Positions 5,651-13,986 of a DNA stretch of 15,287 nucleotides are shown here, piece by piece; the stretch's first letter is position 1, and the number at the start of each line of letters is the position of its first letter. The stretch lies in NCBI GenBank assembly GCA_948896875.1, contig CAQUWW010000022.1, positions 1-15,287 on the forward strand, in the 5' to 3' direction. A program made the position numbers and the translations under genes. The stretch is from an uncultured Acetatifactor sp. Lineage in GTDB: Bacteria > Bacillota > Clostridia > Lachnospirales > Lachnospiraceae. The notes below the pieces were generated by a model. The model was not told where the DNA came from and did no database searches. It was given only the letters and a program-made list of their open reading frames with translations.

Positions 5651-7537
5651 ATATTTTTCCTTCCGTTTTTCCAGAAACTCCATCAGATAATTATCATACA
5701 TGAAATCTGCTACCACTTTACTCATAGAAAAGGCGTTTTTCCATATATTTCGGAACATTTCGGTTGAAACGTCCTGTTCTGAGGCCATCTCATATGTATC
5801 CCAGGCAATGCGGTAAAGCGCTCTTGCCAGTGTATCTATTTGAGGCTGTTTTAAATAATTACGGACAGCCTCTTTGTTTGCCTCAACTGCCTCTTCAAAC
5901 CGTCCCAGATTTCCCAGATAGTTGTCAATCCCCTCCATTAACATGTCATAACCTGTATGTTTAACATCAGTCCCGTTGCTCTGCTGTTCCAATGAAAACA
6001 CAATTATCTCATACCATGCCTTTGCTTCCTCCATTTTTCCCAGTTTTCGTAAAGTACCTGCAATATTACTGGCAATCATAATCTCCTCTCGCTGAAAAAC
6101 CCACCATTTCTTATCCGAATTCTTCATGTCCGGCGCTGTCACTTGCAACGCTTCCAGCAATAGTTCCAATCCCTTTTCCAGCTCTCCTGCTCTCCGTACC
6201 TTTAAAGCCTCGAAAAACAGGAGCTCCTGCCTGACTTTCGGATAGTCCATATTCACCTTCCCACGTAGTCTCTCAGTCTCCCGCTCAGCCCTGTCCCACT
6301 CGCAGAATCCGATCAGCGTCGCAATCTCCTGACGCAGTTTCAGCACCTCCAGAGAATCTGTCTCCAGCATGGGCTCCATCCAGCTGCCGCTCTTGCCATA
6401 CTGTCGGACCAGCCGTTGATAATTCTCATAGGAGGGCTTGTGTTCTCCCTTCTCTATCTTCTCCAGCTGTCGTCCGGTGACGATGATTCCCTCTTCGTCA
6501 CTGACCGCCTGAGACCGGGGCTTTCCGGCATATTTTCTCAGCATTTTCAGGGTGATTCCCACGTCCCGTGTGTTTCCCACCGTGATTCCCTGCCAGATTC
6601 TGTGTCCCGGGTATCCGAACTGATCGTATATCCGTTGAAAGGCATTTCGGAACCCGGCTGCTTGTCTCTGGTACTCCTGCTCCGCCAGCCACAGCTCCCC
6701 TCCGGGAATCCGCTCCAACCCTTCCAGCAGCGGCAGCAAATAACAATGGCAGCTGTTACGGCGCAGCAGCTCCAGCGCCTCACGGCCCAGCCGGAAAGCC
6801 TTCCGGCTGTCTTTCTCCTGCAGTGCGAGCTCTATTCCCAGAAGTGCCGCCTGCGGGCGAATCCGCACTGTCATTCTATCCTCCCACTTGTGCCTCTCCG
6901 GATATTCCCACACATCGCTTTGGCGCTTCCAGGCTTCCTCATGTCTGCCGCATGTCATCCTGACCCAGCCGTCAAGCAGAACGGCCTCCAGCTCTGAAGG
7001 CGCCGCAGGCATAGCAGTCAGGTTTCCCTTCCAGTCACCGGACAGGGTACAGGAAACGGTCTCTTCTGCCATTCTCAGAAGCTTCTCCTCATCACAGGAA
7101 TGCTCTCCTCCGGCATTTTCTGCCCTGTCCTTCAGCAACCGCAGAAGCTCCGCCTTCCGCAGGAACTGTTCTTCCAGGGGCTCCTGTGTCCCATACTTTT
7201 CCCCATATTCCCGCATCTTTGCCTCCGTCTCCAAAGGATGGTCGAAAATCAGCAGGCAGATGTCTTCCCGCAGCCGCCATCTCTCCATCTCTTCGCTGGA
7301 AGCAAGCATCTCAAAATAATCCGGCCAAATTCCCATCCGCTGGAACAGGGTATCCCCCACCAGCTTCTGCCACCCGCTTTCACCTGTCTCCATCTTCCTC
7401 AGCGCAGTCCTGCTTAAAAGACCTGAAGCCATAGTCTCCAGAGAAAGCTTTCGCTTCTTCCTTTCTTTCTGAAAAATGACACCGCATGCTCTGTTATACT
7501 CTCCTGTACCTTTCCACTGCCTGCAGCCTTTTTCCAT
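5642..7537 (-). CDS. Large XRE-family transcriptional regulator with two HTH domains and TPR-like repeats
   Basis: The chosen ATG at 7537 has GAGGGGG 7 nt upstream, giving 631 aa; an ATG at 7606 would add 23 residues with a poorer site. Residues 19-69 form a Cro/C1-type helix-turn-helix (QKERKKRKLSLETMASGLLSRTALRKMETGE). A second XRE-like segment lies at about 327-382 (LRKYAGK, then VTGRQLEKIEKGEHKPSYENYQRLV, with the typical ..IE.G...PS.. ending). Each is followed by a long helical region with TPR-like spacing, clearest at about 400-625 (KGLELLLEALQ, GKMEEAKAWYEI, GRFEEAVEANKEAVRNY). The protein thus looks like two XRE-TPR units in tandem. HTH-TPR proteins include the RRNPP group (PlcR, Rgg, PrgX) that bind imported peptides; membership here is inferred. 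Its promoter and leader carry a dense inverted-repeat array, suggesting autoregulation, and the convergent neighbour encodes a small exported protein. Confidence 0.8.
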   Translation of the reverse strand: MEKGCRQWKGTGEYNRACGVIFQKERKKRKLSLETMASGLLSRTALRKMETGESGWQKLVGDTLFQRMGIWPDYFEMLASSEEMERWRLREDICLLIFDHPLETEAKMREYGEKYGTQEPLEEQFLRKAELLRLLKDRAENAGGEHSCDEEKLLRMAEETVSCTLSGDWKGNLTAMPAAPSELEAVLLDGWVRMTCGRHEEAWKRQSDVWEYPERHKWEDRMTVRIRPQAALLGIELALQEKDSRKAFRLGREALELLRRNSCHCYLLPLLEGLERIPGGELWLAEQEYQRQAAGFRNAFQRIYDQFGYPGHRIWQGITVGNTRDVGITLKMLRKYAGKPRSQAVSDEEGIIVTGRQLEKIEKGEHKPSYENYQRLVRQYGKSGSWMEPMLETDSLEVLKLRQEIATLIGFCEWDRAERETERLRGKVNMDYPKVRQELLFFEALKVRRAGELEKGLELLLEALQVTAPDMKNSDKKWWVFQREEIMIASNIAGTLRKLGKMEEAKAWYEIIVFSLEQQSNGTDVKHTGYDMLMEGIDNYLGNLGRFEEAVEANKEAVRNYLKQPQIDTLARALYRIAWDTYEMASEQDVSTEMFRNIWKNAFSMSKVVADFMYDNYLMEFLEKRKEKYLI

Positions 7538-7642
7538 CCGTATTCCCCCTCTTCTCTCATGCCGTTCCAGCCTGCCTGTGTTTTCCTTCTTCACGCTTTC
7601 CGTCATGCCGCCTGCGCACCTGTACTTTACAGTCTTAGGGCA

Positions 7643-7751
7643 GATTCTATAATAGAATCAAAGACAGGATTCTATTATCAAAATTCTATAATAGAATCAA
7701 AGGGCAGATTCTATTATCAAAATGCTATTATCAGAATTTTATTATAATAGC
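7643..7751. repeat. Tandem 39-bp inverted-repeat array in the regulator's promoter and leader
   Basis: Two units repeat with a 39-bp period. Each has arms ATAATAGAATC and GATTCTATTAT (7649-7659/7668-7678 and 7688-7698/7707-7717) around an 8-nt spacer. Overlapping these are palindromes GATTCTAT-A-ATAGAATC at 7643-7659 and ATTCTAT-A-ATAGAAT at 7683-7697. A third, degenerate unit (GCTATTAT 7724-7731 / ATAATAGC 7744-7751) overlaps the -10 box of the regulator promoter. The units could be operators in DNA or consecutive hairpins in the regulator's ~195-nt leader RNA. This entry and the promoter account for most of the gene-free stretch 7538-7936. Confidence 0.85.
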
Positions 7752-7769
7752 TTCAACTTTTACTATCAA
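7741..7769 (-). promoter_or_regulatory. Promoter of the XRE-TPR regulator
   Basis: Minus-strand TTGATA (7769-7764), 17-nt spacer, perfect TATAAT (7746-7741). Transcription should start near 7734, putting both full repeat units inside the untranslated leader and the degenerate unit across the -10 box. Confidence 0.8.
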
Positions 7770-7818
7770 TAGGCAGAATTATAATACAATATGGATTTTT
7801 TTCTCAAAAAAGGGGAAC

Positions 7819-7846
7819 AAAAAAACTGTCGCATATCCTGCAACAG
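7819..7846 (-). terminator. Intrinsic terminator of murA
   Basis: On the minus strand CTGTTGC (7846-7840) pairs with GCGACAG (7832-7826) over a 7-nt loop, with one G-T pair, and is followed by seven T residues (7825-7819). It lies ~90 nt past the murA stop. A second 7-bp hairpin (ACGCTTC 7887-7893 / GAAGCGT 7915-7921) sits between stop and terminator. Confidence 0.9.
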
Positions 7847-7936
7847 CTTTTCTCATATTCTGTATTCTGTTTATATTTGTGAGCATACGCTTCCGTTTTC
7901 CAATCGAAATTGCAGAAGCGTTCACTCCTTCTACAT

Positions 7937-9232
7937 TCAGCCTACCTTCAACTTAAACTTCTGGTATTCCTTCTCCGACTCCACCACTTCAATCTGGGCC
8001 CCCAGACTCCGGAGCTTCAAGGGAAAATCCTCATATCCCCGCTCGATGTAGCGGATGTCATCCACCAGGGTAAAGCCTTCCGCCGCAAGGGCCGCGGTCA
8101 CAAGGGCCGCTCCCGCCCGCAGGTCCGGCACCGTGATGCTGGCTCCCGTGTATTTACCCACGCCGTCAATGATGGCCGTATCGCCGCCTTCCACCTTGAT
8201 GTCAGCACCCATCCTGATCAGTTCATCCACATATTTAAAGCGATTCTCGTAGATACTCTCCGTCACGATACTGGTTCCCCTCGCCAGGGCCAGGGCCACG
8301 GTGATCTGGGGCTGCATATCCGTGGGAAAGCCGGGATAGGGAAGAGTCCGCACCTGAGAGTGTACCAAAGGCTTGGACGCAACCACCCGGATGCTGTCGT
8401 CCGCCTCCTTCACTTCACATCCAATTTCCAGAAGTTTGGCTGTTATGGATTCCAGATGTTTGGGAATGACATTTTTTACCGTCACATCCCCCTTTGTCAC
8501 CGCTGCGGCGAACATATAGGTTCCTGCCTCTATCTGGTCCGGAATAATGGTGTAGTCCGAGCCGTGGAGTCTGGAGACACCCTTGATTCGGATCACATCT
8601 GTCCCTGCGCCTTTCACATTGGCGCCCATACTGTTCAGGAAATTAGCCACATCCACCACATGGGGTTCTTTGGCAGAGTTCTCAATGGTGGTGGAACCCT
8701 CCGCAAGCGCCGCCGCCATCATTACATTGATGGTAGCGCCCACACTGACTTTATCCATATATACGTGTCCGCCCCGAAGATGCTCCGCCCTGGCCTTAAT
8801 CAGGCCATGCTCGATGATCACCTCCGCCCCCAGCGCCCGGAATCCTTTCAGATGCTGGTCAATGGCCCGGTAGCCGATATCACAGCCCCCCGGAAGCACG
8901 ACCTCGGCATGCTTATACTTTCCCAGGAAAGCTCCCAGCAGATAATAAGAACCTCTGATTTTTTTACATCCTTCATTGTCAACAGTCAAATTGTGTACAT
9001 TTCCCGCATTGATCAGAACCTTATGTCTGTTCATGCGCTTTACCGTCACGCCAATACTGCTCATGGCATTTAAAATCACTTTAATATCACTTACGTCGGG
9101 AATATTATCTATATATACAGTCTCATCCGTCATGGCTGCCGCAGCGAAAATGGGAAGCGCGGCGTTTTTGGCACCTGCTATCTCCACATCGCCCACCAGA
9201 GGATTTCCACCTTTTATTGCATATTGTTCCAT
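7937..9232 (-). CDS. murA: UDP-N-acetylglucosamine 1-carboxyvinyltransferase (MurA)
   Basis: This cytosolic enzyme catalyses the first committed step of peptidoglycan synthesis, moving enolpyruvate from PEP to UDP-GlcNAc. The 431-aa length fits the family. Key features are AGAKNAALP with Lys22, the active-site loop LPGGCDIGYR with Cys117 (the residue alkylated by fosfomycin), FPTDMQPQ with the catalytic Asp, and the C-terminal DLRAGAALV and ERGYE motifs. Retention of Cys117 predicts a fosfomycin-sensitive target. GAGG 8 nt before the ATG at 9232 supports the start. The gene has its own promoter and a strong terminator and follows an M23 endopeptidase gene. Many Clostridia carry two murA copies; which paralogue this is cannot be told from the window. 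Confidence 0.98.
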   Translation of the reverse strand: MEQYAIKGGNPLVGDVEIAGAKNAALPIFAAAAMTDETVYIDNIPDVSDIKVILNAMSSIGVTVKRMNRHKVLINAGNVHNLTVDNEGCKKIRGSYYLLGAFLGKYKHAEVVLPGGCDIGYRAIDQHLKGFRALGAEVIIEHGLIKARAEHLRGGHVYMDKVSVGATINVMMAAALAEGSTTIENSAKEPHVVDVANFLNSMGANVKGAGTDVIRIKGVSRLHGSDYTIIPDQIEAGTYMFAAAVTKGDVTVKNVIPKHLESITAKLLEIGCEVKEADDSIRVVASKPLVHSQVRTLPYPGFPTDMQPQITVALALARGTSIVTESIYENRFKYVDELIRMGADIKVEGGDTAIIDGVGKYTGASITVPDLRAGAALVTAALAAEGFTLVDDIRYIERGYEDFPLKLRSLGAQIEVVESEKEYQKFKLKVG

Positions 9233-9312
9233 TCTATTTTCCTCTGCCTAAGGTCAATTTCTTTATGAACTTATTTATCTTTAATTTGGTATGGTCTTAT
9301 TCAACAAAAGCA

Positions 9313-9341
9313 ATCTTACCACATTTTCCCTCGTTTGTAAA
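9313..9341 (-). promoter_or_regulatory. Promoter of murA
   Basis: Minus-strand TTTACA (9341-9336), 17-nt spacer, TAAGAT (9318-9313). The expected leader is about 75 nt. The sequence, including the first part of the spacer, resembles the promoter at 11030-11058. Confidence 0.7.
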
Positions 9342-9413
9342 CCGAACATGCATTCCCTCAAAAACAATCCTCCTTCGAAATCATGGGGAACCTGTCCGGA
9401 CTGTTCTTCTTTC

Positions 9414-10991
9414 TCATCGATTCAGATACTTCATCGGGTCTACCTGGGTGCCGTTAATCAATATTTCAAAGTGAATGTGAGGCCCTGTGCTGACACCGGT
9501 ATTTCCGCTGAGCGCAATCTTCTCACCCTGCTTCACCTGCTGTCCCACGCTGACCAGCACCTTGCTCAGATGCCCGTATCTGGTCTGTCTTCCATCCTCG
9601 TGGTCAATATAAACCACATAGCCATATCCGCTTCCCCAGCCGGCCCTTGTCACCGTGCCGCCGCAGGACGCATAGACCGCGGTGCCCGTAGGGGTAGCCC
9701 AGTCGATGCCCTTATGATAGGTACTTGCCCCCTTCGTGGGCGCACTCCGCCTGCCGAAAGGAGAACTCTGGCGTCCTCCGGAGATGGGCTTGATATAGGT
9801 GGGCGGAATCTTGGTTCCCCTTTCCACAACCTTCGCCACAGCCTCCATGACCACCTCTTCCTTCAGAATCTCACGGCTGATCTCCTTATCATTCATATAA
9901 GTCACATCTGCAATCACCTTGCGAAAGCCCGCAGAAGGCTGCTGGTGTACCACCGTTTTGGTGGTATACCATTCATCATTGTCGATATACTGAATATCCG
10001 CATCATAGATTTCTTCGTAATAGTTCTCTTCCACTCTTGTGACGGACAGCTCAGGCTCAGGCACTGTAATATAGAGCTTATCACCGATGTGCAGTGTACT
10101 GGTCTCGTCCTCCAGAGAATCGTTCATCTCAATAATTTTGTCCATGGGAATATTGACTTTTATGGCAATCTCAGACAGAGTATCCCCGGAGACCACCTCA
10201 TAAATGCTGGGGGTCTCCTGCTCCATCACCACCAGGTTGATGGCCTCCTCCAGCGGCGTCAGCTGACTTTCCGGCAGATATACCTCCACGATTTCCACCT
10301 TCTCGGCAAAATCCATGGTCTGAATTCCCAGCTCATAATCGTCAAAATCCAGCTTCTCTTCCGTCACCGGTTCTCCTGTGATGCCGGATATCACGCACTG
10401 CACTCCCGCCTCAGTATAAGCCGGCAGTATCTGGCCATTTTCTTCATCGGCTTCCACTACATCTGCGCTGAGCACACTGAACTCCCGCTCTGACTCACCG
10501 GTCAGTGCCACGGTGAACTTTCCGTCATTCCCATATTTGTCAATGGCAGCCTGAAGCAGCCTCTGTACATCCTCAATGCTGGCCAGATTGACAGTATATT
10601 CATTTATTTTCAATGTATAAGAGCGATGCAGAGTCTCCCGTATTCTGGTTCTCAGAGCCTGCTCCATTCTCCTGAGCACATCTTCCTCCCGGTCTACCTC
10701 TCCCCAGAGCACTTCTTCTCCCAGAACGGTCATATCCGTCTCCATGAACGTCAGCTCCTCGCTGGAGGCGGCCACATTCTTTCTGGCCTGCAGAAGCAGC
10801 TCTTCAATCTGTTCCTTCTCTCCCAGCGTACCCACATCCTGCCCGTTTATCTGTATGTGGAAGAAATTTTCCCCTGTCTCTTCAAAAGGGGTATATCCCT
10901 TTACAAGCATGACTCCAAAAAAGAGGGATACCGCCGTGGCTTTCACATATGTAAATTTATATTTTTTAAAAGTATTTTTCTTCTTTTTCAT
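9414..10991 (-). CDS. Membrane-anchored M23 peptidoglycan endopeptidase with LysM and G5 domains
   Basis: Predicted zinc endopeptidase that cuts peptidoglycan cross-bridges outside the membrane. Order of parts in the 525 aa: basic N-terminus and one membrane segment (about 14-32), a ~220-residue extracytoplasmic helical/beta region, a LysM wall-binding domain (263-310, YEVVSGDTLSEIA), a G5 domain (about 313-395) and the LytM/M23 domain (about 400-525). Catalytic and zinc residues are intact: HKGID (His426, Asp430), YGH (His474) and PHIHFE (His505, His507). GGAAG 5 nt before the ATG at 10991 supports the start. It is followed 181 nt later by murA, and both have similar promoters. The G5-M23 architecture is widespread in Clostridia, where such proteins act in growth or sporulation; the role here is not decided by the sequence. 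Confidence 0.93.
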   Translation of the reverse strand: MKKKKNTFKKYKFTYVKATAVSLFFGVMLVKGYTPFEETGENFFHIQINGQDVGTLGEKEQIEELLLQARKNVAASSEELTFMETDMTVLGEEVLWGEVDREEDVLRRMEQALRTRIRETLHRSYTLKINEYTVNLASIEDVQRLLQAAIDKYGNDGKFTVALTGESEREFSVLSADVVEADEENGQILPAYTEAGVQCVISGITGEPVTEEKLDFDDYELGIQTMDFAEKVEIVEVYLPESQLTPLEEAINLVVMEQETPSIYEVVSGDTLSEIAIKVNIPMDKIIEMNDSLEDETSTLHIGDKLYITVPEPELSVTRVEENYYEEIYDADIQYIDNDEWYTTKTVVHQQPSAGFRKVIADVTYMNDKEISREILKEEVVMEAVAKVVERGTKIPPTYIKPISGGRQSSPFGRRSAPTKGASTYHKGIDWATPTGTAVYASCGGTVTRAGWGSGYGYVVYIDHEDGRQTRYGHLSKVLVSVGQQVKQGEKIALSGNTGVSTGPHIHFEILINGTQVDPMKYLNR

Positions 10992-11029
10992 CTGTCTTCC
11001 ATTTTTTAAATTTTAAACTCAGCAAGAAT

Positions 11030-11058
11030 AATATACCAATATTTTCTTCGCTTGTAAA
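11030..11058 (-). promoter_or_regulatory. Promoter of the M23 endopeptidase gene
   Basis: Minus-strand TTTACA (11058-11053), 17-nt spacer, TATATT (11035-11030). It lies in the 154-nt gap after the glycosyltransferase operon, where I see no clear intrinsic terminator, so read-through from that operon is possible. Confidence 0.75.
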
Positions 11059-11145
11059 GTTGATTCTCCCCACATTTCCATGTTTTTATGCGCCATTTTT
11101 CTTCTGAAACTCGCAGATAAGCGAACGGAAGACTTTGCGTCAACC

Positions 11146-12729
11146 TCAGTCCTCCTCATTGGGCACCAGAAGGCAATAATTTCCCGATTCTTCCAGCATC
11201 CGATATTCAAAAGGAACTTTTTCCAGCTCGGAAACATGCACCAGATACAAACCGTCACTTTCCGCCTTCTGTTCGTAGTCCAGGTTAATATAATGGTAGC
11301 GCTCACTGTAGGGAAGCAGTTCCCTGCCGCTGTTATTGTTGGTTTTTTCCTGATAATAAGCCGCATCAATTTCACATGCATATTGTGTCAGAATCTCCGC
11401 CATGGACAGATTATACTGCCAGTCCATATGCCCGGTAATATAGAGCTTCTCATACTCCTCCTTTTCGTCTGCCGCCTTCACTGTCTCCAGGAAATTAACG
11501 TTAAACATCCTGCCGATCTCTCCTGCAAATGTTGTAAAATAGGTGCCCAGGAAAAGCACAAAGCATACCATGTAAGCAGTTCCGATAAAGGGCAGAAGCT
11601 TTTTCCATCTCTCCGTCACCTTCCAAATCCCGTATCCACACAGGAAAATCAGTGGAAAATAGATAAGATTGATTCTGTTTACATTCACTTCAAAGGTAAT
11701 GATTCCCACCCACACACCTGTCAGAAAAAATCCCAACAGCGCAAGCATACGGGCCTTCTGTGCAATGTCCCTCCGGCGATACAGATCCCTGGTAAAGGTA
11801 AAGATTCCCAACAGCATAAAAGGAATGGAAATATGATACAGCGGCCCAAAGGCCGGAAGCGCATTATACAACTGATCCGGCGTCTGCAGAATACAGGTGC
11901 GAACCATGGCAAGCAGATTTCGCCCCAGCTGTGCAAAAGAAAAGTTCAAAAACAGAATGTCATTTGAGCGAATGCTTTCCGGGAAATAACTCATGGTAAA
12001 CAAAGGTGTCTCTATGGTGGAAAGGCCAAAGAAATTGATGGCCATCACCAGAATTTCCGGCAGTGCAACCAAAGAAAAAAAGACAATACAAAGCAGAATT
12101 TCCCTAAATTTCAGCAGCTTTTTCCACAGACACCAGACCGCATAAACCACCAGAAAAGGAATCACAGAATAGACTGCCACTCCATAGCAGTAAAAGGTCA
12201 ATCCGAAAAAAATCATGGAAAGATAAAGGTATCTACGCTTCTCCAGACCCAGAAGCAGCAGATAAAAAGCCAACAGGAACACATGAGGAAAGAGATTGCA
12301 GTCCAGTGACCAGCGGCTCTGCATGAAATGCCAGGGATTGATAGCGGTAAGCGCCATCAGGCCCAGCGCCATTTCAGAAGTAAAAAGCTTTTTCCCCACC
12401 AGATATACCAGGATCACAGAGCCACAGCCGGCCAGCAGCATTGGCAGCCGCACTGCAAAAGTGCCAAAGCCGAAAAGCTTGATAAAGGGCACCATACAAT
12501 AGGAAAGCAATACGCTCATCTGCCCGTATTTCCATGCGGTGAAATGTACCGGCAGTCTTATGCCAAAACGGTCCGTGCCATAAAGGGACAATGCCCACGC
12601 ATCCACCCCTGCCATAGCTTCATCCTGATTCACGCCGCCGGGTATCTTCACAAAGCCAATGCAACGCACCAATACTGCTATTGCAAGAATTCCCCAGAAA
12701 ATATAACTTTCTCTTTTTTTCTTTTCCAT
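11146..12729 (-). CDS. GT39/PMT-like GT-C glycosyltransferase (polytopic membrane protein)
   Basis: The 527-aa protein looks like an ArnT/PMT-type GT-C enzyme, which uses a polyprenyl-phosphate-linked sugar to glycosylate a lipid, polymer or protein on the outer face of the membrane. After the first membrane helix it has GGVNQDEAM (Asp36, Glu37), the acidic pair expected in the first external loop. RLP-type loops and about ten hydrophobic helices follow, with INPWHFMQSRW in a loop. The last ~90 residues (from about 440) form a soluble tail. The ATG at 12729 overlaps the upstream stop as TGATG, indicating translational coupling; a GGGGG run lies 7 nt before it. Acceptor and donor cannot be read from the sequence. 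It is the last gene of a four-gene operon. Confidence 0.8.
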   Translation of the reverse strand: MEKKKRESYIFWGILAIAVLVRCIGFVKIPGGVNQDEAMAGVDAWALSLYGTDRFGIRLPVHFTAWKYGQMSVLLSYCMVPFIKLFGFGTFAVRLPMLLAGCGSVILVYLVGKKLFTSEMALGLMALTAINPWHFMQSRWSLDCNLFPHVFLLAFYLLLLGLEKRRYLYLSMIFFGLTFYCYGVAVYSVIPFLVVYAVWCLWKKLLKFREILLCIVFFSLVALPEILVMAINFFGLSTIETPLFTMSYFPESIRSNDILFLNFSFAQLGRNLLAMVRTCILQTPDQLYNALPAFGPLYHISIPFMLLGIFTFTRDLYRRRDIAQKARMLALLGFFLTGVWVGIITFEVNVNRINLIYFPLIFLCGYGIWKVTERWKKLLPFIGTAYMVCFVLFLGTYFTTFAGEIGRMFNVNFLETVKAADEKEEYEKLYITGHMDWQYNLSMAEILTQYACEIDAAYYQEKTNNNSGRELLPYSERYHYINLDYEQKAESDGLYLVHVSELEKVPFEYRMLEESGNYCLLVPNEED

Positions 12730-13985
12730 CAAAAAACCCCCGCGTTATTTCCCTGGTACAGATACAGGAAAAATTCTATTCCACACCGCAAATGATACAG
12801 AAAAAGCCACAATTCCGGTATCACAAAAAGCTTCATAATCCAGGGCTTCCATCCTGCCAGATTTTTCAGCATCTGTAATACACTGATGGCAAATACAAAA
12901 AAAAGTCCGTGCATATATCCCCAGGAAAAATTCAGATGTACCAACCGGAACCCCTTCTCATATAGGAACAGAAAGCTGAGCATTCCTGCCGCAAGCAGCT
13001 GCCAGGCCAGTCTGAATTCCCTGTTCTTCTTCAGCTCTCTGAAATTCAGAGCCAGGACACAGAACGGAAACAGCAAAGCCAGCATAATGCTCAAAGGAAT
13101 ATTGAAGGAATGAATATACCAGGCCTTTCCCAGCTCTATCCCTATACCCGTCTCTTCTCCGTGGGTATTCTGTCCGGTAAATACTCCCAGAAACTGGTAG
13201 ATCAGCAGAAATCCTGTGGGTAGAAAGCAACAGCCGAAAAGCAGGGTATTCTTCCAGTTGGCAAATTTTGACTTAAGCAGCCTGTACAACAGTGTCAGTC
13301 CCACCACGGGAAGCAGGATAAAGGTAAAGCTGGGTTTGGTAAATGCGGCCAGGAAATTGAAAACAGCCAGAAGCACCGCCTTTCGCACCGGTATTTCCCG
13401 CTCGTAACAATCCAGCAGTTCCGCCGTCAGGAAGAAACAGACGATGGTAAAGGGACGCACAGCCAGATAAGTGGCATTCCAGTATGGATTGGGCGTCAGA
13501 ATACCGTTACAGCGATAAGTATAGTCATATCCCCATATTTTTTCTCCCTTTGGTCCGTAATACATGGACACAAAAAAAAGAGAAAACACTGCCAGATTTA
13601 CCGCCGCATCCCAAAAAAGATTCCATTTCACCTGCTGCCTGCGGGCATACTCTTTTACTGTTTTCTCCATATAATATTTTAGCGCAACGACACTGAGAGA
13701 GTTCAGCAGCGTGGTGGTAAATGCCACCGCTGCTTCCGGCGTGACTACCGCCATCCAGATTCCGGACAACCAGAAAAAAAGCCGGTATGGAAATTCGTAA
13801 CCGCTTTCCAATCCCTGGGCTTCCAGAATATATGCCTTCATATCTGAAAAATATACTCCCTGATATTCTATGGTCTGTCGATAAAACAGGACAAACAGCA
13901 GCAGGGAATACAGCGTCAGCAATATACCAAAAAAACAACTGTCTATTTTCTTTTCATAACGTTCTATCCTTTTGGTGCCTGCCAT
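12729..13985 (-). CDS. Polytopic membrane protein, possibly GT-C-like, function unknown
   Basis: The 418-aa protein is dominated by about ten hydrophobic helices. After the first helix comes YFSDMKAYI (Asp48), reminiscent of the catalytic acidic residue in the first external loop of GT-C glycosyltransferases. The rest, such as NPYWNATYLAVRPF and AAFTKPSFTFI, is not a motif I can name. One nucleotide separates its ATG from the upstream flavin-reductase stop, and its own stop overlaps the start of the GT39 gene, so the pair is probably made in fixed ratio and may work on the same glycan. AAGGA lies 9 nt before the start. A polymerase or flippase role is an equally possible guess. Confidence 0.7.
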   Translation of the reverse strand: MAGTKRIERYEKKIDSCFFGILLTLYSLLLFVLFYRQTIEYQGVYFSDMKAYILEAQGLESGYEFPYRLFFWLSGIWMAVVTPEAAVAFTTTLLNSLSVVALKYYMEKTVKEYARRQQVKWNLFWDAAVNLAVFSLFFVSMYYGPKGEKIWGYDYTYRCNGILTPNPYWNATYLAVRPFTIVCFFLTAELLDCYEREIPVRKAVLLAVFNFLAAFTKPSFTFILLPVVGLTLLYRLLKSKFANWKNTLLFGCCFLPTGFLLIYQFLGVFTGQNTHGEETGIGIELGKAWYIHSFNIPLSIMLALLFPFCVLALNFRELKKNREFRLAWQLLAAGMLSFLFLYEKGFRLVHLNFSWGYMHGLFFVFAISVLQMLKNLAGWKPWIMKLFVIPELWLFLYHLRCGIEFFLYLYQGNNAGVF

Positions 13986-13986
13986 G

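Noticed and set aside
7643..7751. CRISPR array
   Set aside because: Units are inverted repeats of low complexity separated by only 8-9 nt, there are no unique ~30-nt spacers, and no cas genes are nearby.
7910..9073. Long plus-strand open frame (387 codons) antisense to murA
   Set aside because: Composition artefact of the GC-rich murA codons; all conserved motifs are on the minus strand.
9297..9353. 18-codon minus-strand ORF (MHVRFTNEGKCGK...) in front of murA
   Set aside because: The only good purine-rich site is 15 nt away, and the murA promoter lies inside it. Kept as a remote possibility of a decayed gene tail only.
9291..10493. Plus-strand open frame of 400 codons antisense to the M23 endopeptidase gene
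   Set aside because: The minus strand encodes LysM, G5 and M23 domains with intact active-site residues over the same bases.
11080..11967. Plus-strand open frame of 295 codons antisense to the 3' half of the GT39 gene
   Set aside because: No ribosome-binding site or recognisable motif; the minus-strand glycosyltransferase is coherent along its whole length.
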